NCBI GenBank assembly: GCA_945787595.1
Contig: CALZJV010000738.1
Location: 1-5,342 of the forward strand
DNA length: 5,342 nucleotides
Direction of reading: 5' to 3'
DNA from: an uncultured Desulfobacterales bacterium
GTDB lineage: Bacteria; Desulfobacterota; Desulfobacteria; Desulfobacterales; JAFDCJ01
The position numbers and the translations under genes are program-made. Below are positions 1 to 5,136 of the stretch, one piece after another. Each line of letters begins with the position of its first letter. Positions within the stretch are counted from its first letter, which is position 1. The notes beneath the pieces are model-generated. The model searched no databases, was not told the DNA's origin, and was given only the letters and a program-made list of their open reading frames with translations.

Positions 1-1156
1 AAGCCTTCTTGCGGCTCGCCAACTGGTAGCTTTGAAACAGCATTCCACCGGCCAGAGCAATCAAGCTGCTGTTTAAAAATAGAACAAATGACCCAGTGGT
101 TTCATATATATAGCCATTGATAAAAAAGCCCACCATTAATCCGAAACCGTAGGTTAAGCCGTTATTGACCGCCTGGCCCAGGGTTTTGGCGCTATCCGGC
201 GCCAACCGATCGATGTACAGAATGCTGGCCATGTGAAAGGTACCGTAGGTGACGGAGTGCAAAATCTGTGACAGCAGTATGACGGCGGCAGATTCAGAAA
301 AGAAGAGGATCATCCATCTGACGGCTGCGACTAGAAATGAAAAGAAGAGAACATTTTCCAGGGAGAAACGGTTGAATATCCTATCTGATTTGACCATCAC
401 CAGTATTTCAGCTGTTGAAGCCAGAGCCCACGATAACCCGATGAAGGTGCTGTGATACCCTAAATTTTCCAGGTGGATCGAAAAAAATCCATAGTAGGCG
501 CCATGGCTGACCAACATCAAAAACGCACAGAATAAAAAAACAATAACGCGTTTTTCGAAAAGAGAACCGGCGCCGGGTGTTAAAAAATCCTTTTTTGGGG
601 TTTCAATGGCAGGTATGTGAGGACTAATCACGACCAACATCAAGGAGCCGGCCAAAACAAGAACAAGGATGATATCCACCGAATAAAGATCGATGATTTT
701 ACCGATCACCAGGACCATGAGGATAAAACTGATCGATCCCCAGGCCCGTATGCGTCCGTAACTTTTTTTCTCGGCACCCAGCAGATCCATGGTGACAGCT
801 TCTAAAAAAGAGATAATGGGTGCATAAAACATTCCGTAAAAGATCGTGATGAGCAGCATCGGCCAGAAATCAACGGTAAACAGAAAGAATACCCAGGTGG
901 AGGTGCTGACAATATTACATAGGATATATATCGGTTTTCGAATATGAAAGCGATCGGCCAAAGCTCCCCAGATTAACGGGAACAAAACCAGGGTCATTGA
1001 CCTTAACGCCGATAGAAGACCGATTTGCAGGCCTGAAAATCCGAGGTGATAGCAGTACAGATTGAAATAAGGCAAAAAAATACCCAGTACTCCGAAATAT
1101 ATAAAATACTGGGATCTGATAACGAGTTTAAAGTTGCGTCGCTTATCCTTATTCAA
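1..1156 (-). CDS. MFS permease, HcaT / MFS_1_like family (3' end cut by window edge)
   Basis: This is an inner-membrane permease of the major facilitator superfamily. The reading frame is open from a stop at 1160-1162 to the left edge, about 385 codons, near the usual length of E. coli HcaT (3-phenylpropionate permease), so only a few C-terminal residues are missing. Many hydrophobic helices are visible. The loop 2-3 signature GALADRFHIRK lies at residues 64-74. YGRIRAWGS (133-141) and HGAYYGFFSIHL (218-229) closely resemble the HcaT segments YGRVRLWGS and HAAYYGF. The substrate cannot be read from the sequence. The start is inferred: no ATG lies ahead of the first helix, and TTG at 1156-1154 is the only usual start codon upstream of it. 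That TTG overlaps the end of the upstream hsp20 by 8 nt and has only a weak ribosome site, so translational coupling to hsp20 is likely. Family confidence is high; start confidence is moderate. Confidence 0.88.
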   Translation of the reverse strand, partial: MNKDKRRNFKLVIRSQYFIYFGVLGIFLPYFNLYCYHLGFSGLQIGLLSALRSMTLVLFPLIWGALADRFHIRKPIYILCNIVSTSTWVFFLFTVDFWPMLLITIFYGMFYAPIISFLEAVTMDLLGAEKKSYGRIRAWGSISFILMVLVIGKIIDLYSVDIILVLVLAGSLMLVVISPHIPAIETPKKDFLTPGAGSLFEKRVIVFLFCAFLMLVSHGAYYGFFSIHLENLGYHSTFIGLSWALASTAEILVMVKSDRIFNRFSLENVLFFSFLVAAVRWMILFFSESAAVILLSQILHSVTYGTFHMASILYIDRLAPDSAKTLGQAVNNGLTYGFGLMVGFFINGYIYETTGSFVLFLNSSLIALAGGMLFQSYQLASRKKA

Positions 1157-1598
1157 CTTTTACCGTAATCTGCTTAGGCTGTTCTTCTTCGGGTTTGGGT
1201 ATCTCTATTTCCAGCACTCCGTCTTTAAAGGTTGCCTTGATCAGATTGGGCTGAATATTTTGCTGAAGGGTAAATGATCTTTGGAATGTTCCGTAACAGC
1301 GCTCCTGACGGTAGAAATTTTTTTCCTTTATTTTCGGGTTGGCCGTTCGTTCACCCTTGAGAGTCAGAATATTGTCTTTAACCTCCACGGAAACATTTTC
1401 TTTAGCGACGCCGGGCAACTCTGCCGCTAGTGCAATTCCATTTTCAGTTTCGTAAATATCAACCGGCGGTCTCCAAGCACACAAACTCATTTCATCATCC
1501 GGATCCCGGGTACGACCGAAGGAATCTTCGAACATTCTATTAATTCGGTTCTGAAGCGTCTCCACATCCCTGAACGGATCCCATTTTACGAGAGCCAT
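1149..1598 (-). CDS. Small heat-shock protein, Hsp20 / alpha-crystallin family (canonical)
   Basis: This is an ATP-independent cytoplasmic holdase that binds unfolding proteins and forms oligomers. The product is 149 residues, normal for bacterial Hsp20. The N-terminal arm opens MALVKWDPFRDVETLQ, typical of the family. The alpha-crystallin domain covers about residues 43-134: it begins at WRPPVDIYE, contains AELPGV and DNILTLKGER, and ends with the signature A-x3-x-D-G-V-L-E-I (122-131). A C-terminal I-x-V motif (ITV, 144-146) is the usual oligomerisation anchor. The start at 1598 is preferred over an in-frame ATG 16 codons upstream, because AGGAGG sits 7 nt before it and the family homology begins there. 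The stop overlaps the start of the MFS gene, so the two are probably cotranscribed. It is divergent from a second Hsp20 gene about 600 bp away. Confidence 0.95.
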   Translation of the reverse strand: MALVKWDPFRDVETLQNRINRMFEDSFGRTRDPDDEMSLCAWRPPVDIYETENGIALAAELPGVAKENVSVEVKDNILTLKGERTANPKIKEKNFYRQERCYGTFQRSFTLQQNIQPNLIKATFKDGVLEIEIPKPEEEQPKQITVKVE

Positions 1599-1605
1599 GC
1601 TCAAA

Positions 1606-1611
1606 CCTCCT
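1606..1611 (-). promoter_or_regulatory. Strong Shine-Dalgarno of the minus-strand hsp20
   Basis: A perfect AGGAGG (minus strand) lies 7 nt before the ATG at 1598-1596. It decides the start of this gene against the longer in-frame alternative at 1646. Confidence 0.9.
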
Positions 1612-1635
1612 ATTTTGGATCTTTGGGTTTTCTCA

Positions 1636-1663
1636 AATTTAAGCATGCCTTTACCCTTGTCAA
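1636..1663 (-). promoter_or_regulatory. Predicted promoter of the minus-strand hsp20
   Basis: Reading the minus strand, TTGACA at 1663-1658 is a perfect -35 hexamer. TAAATT at 1641-1636 is a 4-of-6 match to TATAAT with a 16-nt spacer. The -35 is preceded by C, so CTTGACA also resembles the heat-shock sigma-32 -35 box (CTTGAA), but no clear sigma-32 -10 (CCCCAT-like) is seen. Transcription would begin near 1629, giving a short leader before AGGAGG. A heptamer repeat array begins 7 nt upstream of the -35, where an UP element would lie. Confidence 0.55.
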
Positions 1664-1670
1664 GATTGAG

Positions 1671-1740
1671 TGCGGGTTGCGGGTTGCGGGGTGCGGGTTG
1701 CGGGTTGCGAGGTGCGGGTTACGGGTTGCGGAGTACGGGG
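1671..1740 (+). repeat. Ten-unit heptanucleotide tandem repeat (TGCGGGT) with 21-bp higher-order period
   Basis: Ten consecutive 7-bp units follow TGCGGGT with little drift. Every third unit is a variant (TGCGGGG, TGCGAGG, TGCGGAG), so the array also reads as three 21-bp units plus one extra heptamer. GGG runs at 1674, 1681, 1688, 1695 and 1702 are separated by loops of 3-4 nt, which meets the standard G-quadruplex pattern on the plus strand. On the minus strand it would read as a repetitive Pro/Thr/Arg peptide, which I regard as spurious. Heptamer arrays are known elsewhere, for example the STRR repeats of filamentous cyanobacteria; any functional parallel is only an analogy. Confidence 0.95.
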
Positions 1741-1783
1741 GACCGGCGCATAGAGCTTAAAACAGAGGGCAGATGACAGAAGA

Positions 1784-1856
1784 CGGAATTCGGAAGTGGG
1801 AATGCGGCCTCCGGCCCATAGGGGCCTTCGCCTACGCCCCGGAGGGAAGGCGGAAA
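1784..1856 (+). repeat. Left arm of long inverted repeat, interrupted by a hairpin
   Basis: Positions 1784-1807 match the reverse complement of 2073-2096 at 23 of 24 bases. After a 39-nt interruption (1808-1846), positions 1847-1856 match the reverse complement of 2063-2072 exactly. The right arm is continuous (2063-2096), so the left arm reads as the same 34-bp sequence with a 39-nt hairpin block inserted, or the right arm has lost it. Confidence 0.85.
1808..1845. repeat. GC-rich hairpin inside the left inverted-repeat arm
   Basis: CCTCCGG (1808-1814) pairs with CCGGAGG (1839-1845) as a perfect 7-bp stem. The 24-nt loop has further self-complementarity, including TAGG (1819-1822) with CCTA (1831-1834), and GGCCC against GGGGCC. 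There is no downstream T-run, so it is not a typical intrinsic terminator. Confidence 0.7.
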
Positions 1857-1927
1857 AATAGAGACCAGGGATGACACCTTGAATAAGACTCCGCAAAGTC
1901 GAAAAGTGAACCGCAGCCTGCGACGGG

Positions 1928-1997
1928 CCCTTCGGTCGTGAGCTCAGGTTTGAAAGACTCAGGGTCAAACGACTCAGCCGAGTCGAGTACCGAAGGG
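1928..1997. repeat. Branched palindromic core (three-way-junction-like)
   Basis: An outer 9-bp perfect stem pairs CCCTTCGGT (1928-1936) with ACCGAAGGG (1989-1997). It encloses two hairpins: GTTTGA (1948-1953) with TCAAAC (1965-1970), and CGACTC (1970-1975) with GAGTCG (1980-1985) around a 4-nt loop. The hairpins share base 1970, so one closing pair would be lost if both form together. Another palindrome, CGCAG-C-CTGCG, lies just outside at 1912-1922. The fold could form in DNA or in RNA from either strand. Confidence 0.7.
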
Positions 1998-2062
1998 AGG
2001 AATCGCTGCGCTCTGTCTTTTGATTCAATAAAAATGGATAGAATTCTTTTTCCCACATCCGC

Positions 2063-2096
2063 TTTCCGCCTTCCGCATTCCCCCTTCCGAATTCCG
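2063..2096 (-). repeat. Right arm of long inverted repeat
   Basis: This continuous 34-bp arm is the partner of 1784-1807 plus 1847-1856. It lies within eight consecutive 7-bp pyrimidine-rich units (nTTCCGn, 2063-2118) that end exactly where the predicted -35 of the plus-strand hsp20 begins. Confidence 0.85.
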
Positions 2097-2117
2097 CATT
2101 CCCTCTTCCGCCTTCTC

Positions 2118-2146
2118 TTTACAAACCTTTGTTTTGGTGTTATTTT
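2118..2146 (+). promoter_or_regulatory. Predicted promoter of hsp20-2 (and probably lon)
   Basis: TTTACA (2118-2123) and TATTTT (2141-2146) are spaced by 17 nt, with an extended -10 TG at 2138-2139. This is a good sigma-70-type match in an AT-rich patch directly after the repeat element. Transcription would start near 2153, leaving about 50 nt of leader before the hsp20-2 start. I see no CIRCE operator. Confidence 0.55.
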
Positions 2147-2203
2147 TGCGAGGACTTAGTATGGAGGAGAAGAAAACATAATTATAAGCATTAGGAGCCG
2201 GAA

Positions 2204-2650
2204 ATGGAGTACATCAAAATACGATTCTTAGATGATTTCGGTCAACTTGGTTCCAAATTCGAAAAAACAATAGAAGATATTTTCCGATCGGTGAGCCCGG
2301 GTTTCACATTGGCTGAACGTACATGGAAACCTCCAATGGACATGAACGAAACCCCGGATGAAGTCATCATTCTGGCGGAGATTCCGGGCGTCGACAAAGA
2401 GGATCTGGATGTTGAAATCAGCAGCAAGGCGGTCAGGATACAAGGGAATCGCTTTGCGAGGCATTGCTCCGACAATGCAACCTATCGACTTGCTGAAATC
2501 CAGTACGGTAAATTCGAGCGCATTCTTTTTTTGCCGGCACCCATTGATCCGGAAGTAGTATCGGCTGCATACCAAAACGGGTTGTTAGAAATTCGACTGG
2601 CCAAAATGCCGCCCGAACGGACGCATAAAGTACCGATTCAGGACGGATAA
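2204..2650 (+). CDS. Small heat-shock protein, Hsp20 / alpha-crystallin family (divergent paralogue)
   Basis: This 148-residue cytoplasmic holdase belongs to the same family as the minus-strand Hsp20 but to a clearly different subgroup. The alpha-crystallin domain spans about 41-134: it opens WKPPMDMNET, contains ILAEIPGVDKEDLDVEI (56-72), and ends AAYQNGLLEI (121-130), the family's A-x3-nGvL signature. The C-terminal anchor is a weak V-P-I (143-145). The N-terminal arm differs fully from the paralogue: it lacks the W-DPF start and is rich in Phe and acidic residues. AGGAG at 2193-2197 sits 6 nt before the ATG, supporting this start. It lies 87 bp ahead of lon on the same strand, a natural holdase-protease pairing, and likely shares its promoter. 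Confidence 0.94.
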   Translation: MEYIKIRFLDDFGQLGSKFEKTIEDIFRSVSPGFTLAERTWKPPMDMNETPDEVIILAEIPGVDKEDLDVEISSKAVRIQGNRFARHCSDNATYRLAEIQYGKFERILFLPAPIDPEVVSAAYQNGLLEIRLAKMPPERTHKVPIQDG

Positions 2651-2727
2651 GTTTCATTCCTAAGGAATTGCGAATCAGGGTAATCAGGAATTTTGAGATG
2701 TTCCGCTATTTACAGAGACAGACAGAT

Positions 2728-2732
2728 GGAGG
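2728..2732 (+). promoter_or_regulatory. Shine-Dalgarno fixing the lon start
   Basis: GGAGG lies 5 nt ahead of ATG 2738. A longer frame opening with TTG at 2693 has no comparable site and adds residues unlike Lon, so the ATG at 2738 is preferred. Confidence 0.8.
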
Positions 2733-2737
2733 AAATT

Positions 2738-2965
2738 ATGGCTGATCAACCATCACCCAAGGAAATGGATGCAGAAAAGATACCGGAAATTCTTCCGATT
2801 CTGCCATTGTATGACGCCGCACTTTTCCCCAAAATGGTATTACCGCTGGTGGTCTTGCAAGGTGAATCCGTCCAGCTGGTTGATGAAGCCATGGCGAAAG
2901 ATCGTATCATCGGTTTGATGGTATCTAAAAAATCCGAAGATAAAGATACGCCGGACCCAGGATAA
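2738..2965 (+). pseudogene. lon: lon fragment 1: start of the N-terminal substrate-binding domain
   Basis: This frame makes 75 residues before TAA at 2963-2965. ILPILPLYDAALFPKMVLPL is the classic Lon N-domain opening (compare IPVLPLRDVVVYPHMVIPL in E. coli). It runs to IIGLMVSKKSEDKDTP, then leaves the family. The expected segment with the conserved G-T-x-A motif and the xLKxPD stretch is absent. DNRTQLLVQG resumes one frame over at 2961. Translation from the proper start would end here, giving only part of a domain. Confidence 0.85.
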
Positions 2966-2978
2966 TCGAACCCAGCTC

Positions 2979-4640
2979 TTGGTCCAGGGTTTGAACCGAT
3001 TTAAGATAACCGCTTATGAAGAAGGAAAATCCTACCTGCGTGCCCGCATTGAACTAATTAATGATATCGAGACCAAGGACAATGAAATCGAAGCGTTGAT
3101 GTCCAACCTCGTCAACCAGTTTGAGAGGATTGTGGAGCTGTCGCCGGGTCTGCCCCCCGAGATTGCACAGATGGCCAAAACCATCCAAGAAGCCGGCACC
3201 ATGGCGGACATGATTGCGTCAACCATCAATTCGACTCCCGTGGAAAAACAAAAAGTCCTGGAAACGGTAGACGTAAAGGAACGATTGAAAGAAGTCACCC
3301 GCCTGGCGAACCATCAACTTGATATCCTTGAACTGGGCAGTAAAATCCAAAATCAGGTCAAGGGTGATATGGATAAAACTCAACGGGAGTATTATTTGCG
3401 GCAGCAACTGAAAGCCATCAAGGAAGAATTGGGGGAAAAAGATGAGACGGGCGTTGAGATTGATGAATACCGGGCAAAGATTGAGGAAAAGAATCTGCCT
3501 GATGAGGCTCGCAAGGAAGCCGAACGGGAACTGGACCGATTGTCCCGGATGCATCCGTCTTCGGCCGAATATACGGTGGCATCGACTTATCTGGACTGGA
3601 TGACGGCCCTGCCGTGGCACGATCGTACCTCGGACAACTTGGACATTAAAAAAGCCCGAAAGATTTTGGATGAGGATCATTTCGGACTGGAAAAACCCAA
3701 ACGGCGCATTATCGAATACTTGGCAGTTCGTAAGCTGAAACCGGAGTCCAAAGGTCCCATTTTGTGTTTCGCCGGACCTCCGGGGACCGGTAAGACATCG
3801 CTGGGCCAATCCATTGCCCGAGCTTTGGGACGCAAATTTCACCGTATTTCCTTAGGCGGTGTGCGTGATGAGGCAGAAATAAGAGGACATCGTCGCACCT
3901 ATGTGGGTGCACTTCCCGGGCGAATTATCCAGGGGCTGCGACGCGCGGAGTCGAACAATCCGGTATTCATGCTGGATGAAATCGATAAGGTCGGGAGCGA
4001 TTTTCGTGGCGATCCTTCTTCGGCCTTGTTGGAAGTGCTGGATCCCGAACAGAATTTTTCATTCTCCGACCATTATATGGATGTGCCTTTCGATCTATCC
4101 AACGTCATGTTCATTACAACGGCCAACATCCTGGACACTATTCCGCCGGCATTGCGCGACCGCATGGAAGTGCTGATGCTCCACGGATACACTCTGGATG
4201 AAAAAATAAAAATTGCCAACCGTTATCTCATTCCGCGTCAGCGGGAAGCTCATGGTCTTAAAGCCAAACAGATTAAATTTACAAGCAGCGCCGTAAAACA
4301 AATTATTACGGGCTACACGCGTGAAGCCGGCCTGCGCAACCTGGAGCGGGAAATTGCCAATGTATGCCGTGGAATGGCCAGCAAGATTGCCCAGGGTAAG
4401 ATTAAAAAGTTTAAATCGGCGAACGTCAATGTCGCCGACCTTCACGGATATCTTGGACCCGTTCGTTTAACCTCGGAAACCAAGGCCCGAATAACCACGC
4501 CGGGTGTGGCCACCGGCCTGGCATGGACGCCCACCGGCGGCGAGCTTCTTTTTATTGAAGCCACGGCGATGAAGGGTAAAAAAGGCTTGACCCTGACCGG
4601 TCAGCTTGGAGACGTCATGAAAGAATCGGCCCCGCGTTAA
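2979..4640 (+). pseudogene. lon: lon fragment 2: rest of N-domain, complete AAA+ ATPase module, start of protease domain
   Basis: This is the largest open piece, up to 553 residues from TTG 2979; Lon homology in this frame begins at about 2961. Numbered from 2979: helical middle region about 125-165, Walker A 266-273, the conserved GGVRDEAEIRGHRRTYVG block just after it, Walker B Asp/Glu at 333-334, RDRMEV with the arginine finger, sensor-2 Arg about 453, and the protease domain from about 507 ([22 protein letters not shown]). It stops at TAA 4638-4640 before the catalytic serine. TTG 2979 has no evident ribosome site and is not a natural Lon start, so expression on its own is doubtful. If made, it would be an ATPase without a protease site. 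Confidence 0.85.
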
Positions 4641-5083
4641 GCTTTGCGCGGGCGAATGCATCGTCCCTCGGAATCGACGAGGATTTTTTTGATTCCCATG
4701 ACCTACACATCCACGTACCTGCCGGCGCCATCCCCAAAGACGGTCCATCCGCCGGGGTGACCATGCTGTCGGCACTGACATCCCTGTTGACCGATACTCG
4801 CATCCGCAAAGATCTGGCCATGACCGGCGAGATAACGCTTAGAGGGCAGGTGCTGCCGGTGGGCGGCGTTAAAGAAAAAGTGCTTGCCGCCCATCGCGCA
4901 GGCATCAAGACGATCATATTACCGGCCTGGAACCGCAAAGATTTAGAGGACATCCCCAAGAAAGTCGAGCAGGATATCCAATTCCATTTCGTGGATAAGA
5001 TGCAGGATGTATTAATGCTGGCTCTGGAAAACAAAAAGTCGCGGATGGCGAAAAAAATACCACGAAAAAAACAACGAGCATAA
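4634..5083 (+). pseudogene. lon: lon fragment 3: C-terminal protease domain with Ser-Lys dyad
   Basis: From 4634 the frame reads [19 protein letters not shown] and continues through the Lon protease domain to TAA 5081-5083. Both catalytic residues are intact: Ser (4748-4750) and Lys (4871-4873). The first usual start codon in this frame is GTG at 4757, after the serine, so separate initiation could not make an active site. The basic tail ([16 protein letters not shown]) is ordinary for a Lon C-terminus. Confidence 0.87.
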
Positions 5084-5136
5084 GACTTTGTCTGCACTCG
5101 GAAATATGAATTTCGGATCATGAGGAGAAAGATCAA

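Larger units (their letters stand above)
1741..2117. repeat. Non-coding structured repeat element between the divergent hsp20 genes
   Basis: This stretch has no convincing gene. Its ends are degenerate 7-bp arrays: about seven nnCRGAA-like units at 1761-1809 and eight nTTCCGn-like units at 2063-2118. Because they are in opposite orientation, they form a long inverted repeat. Inside are a GC-rich hairpin (1808-1845) and a branched palindromic core (1928-1997). The plan of inverted ends around a structured core with no transposase resembles a MITE-like or REP-like intergenic element. No target-site duplication could be identified, so mobility is unproven. Open frames across it (for example minus 1832-2056) have no recognisable domain and follow the repeat structure. 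Confidence 0.6.
2738..5083 (+). pseudogene. lon: ATP-dependent Lon protease (endopeptidase La), interrupted by two frame-disrupting lesions
   Basis: Lon is a cytoplasmic AAA+ serine protease that degrades misfolded and regulatory proteins. Read across frames, this locus matches the whole family: N-terminal substrate domain, helical middle domain (QREYYLRQQLKAIKEELG), AAA+ module with Walker A GPPGTGKT, Walker B MLDEID, sensor-2 REAGLRNLEREI, and a protease domain with catalytic Ser (codon 4748-4750, in KDGPSAGV) and Lys (codon 4871-4873, in [12 protein letters not shown]). Two lesions break it. The first, at about 2950-2963, removes about 21 codons and shifts frame. The second, near 4631, shifts frame back and looks like a 4-nt deletion. 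The net frame is restored, as expected from 3n+2 and 4 missing bases. Undamaged, it would encode about 800 residues, normal for Lon. Either the gene is truly inactivated or the assembly is wrong; at least the first lesion is too large for a simple base-calling error. It lies downstream of hsp20-2, probably as one operon. Confidence 0.88.

Noticed and set aside
249..805. Short plus-strand open frames (249-455 and 617-805)
   Set aside because: They lie antisense to the clearly coding MFS gene and have no family resemblance.
1660..2058. 132-codon minus-strand open frame ending in a Pro/Thr/Arg repeat, and the overlapping 74-codon frame at 1832-2056
   Set aside because: They translate the tandem repeats and palindromes; no domain and no convincing ribosome site. 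The 21-bp period explains the 7-residue peptide repeat.
2161..2181. Six-codon mini-ORF ATG GAG GAG AAG AAA ACA TAA in the hsp20-2 leader
   Set aside because: It could be a leader peptide, but it lies only about 8 nt from the predicted transcription start and nothing else supports translation.
1598..2204. CIRCE/HrcA operator for the heat-shock genes
   Set aside because: No TTAGCACTC-N9-GAGTGCTAA-like pair is present on either strand; the single GAGTGC at 1668 has no partner.
2656..2668. 13-nt palindrome ATTCCT-A-AGGAAT after hsp20-2, and two AATCAGG copies at 2673 and 2682
   Set aside because: Too short and without a T-run; not enough to call a terminator or operator, and the downstream lon has no clear promoter of its own.
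4614..4642. Programmed ribosomal frameshift in lon
   Set aside because: The local sequence has no X-XXY-YYZ slippery heptamer, a plain -1 shift gives one residue too few, and the first lesion also lacks about 21 codons, which frameshifting cannot restore.
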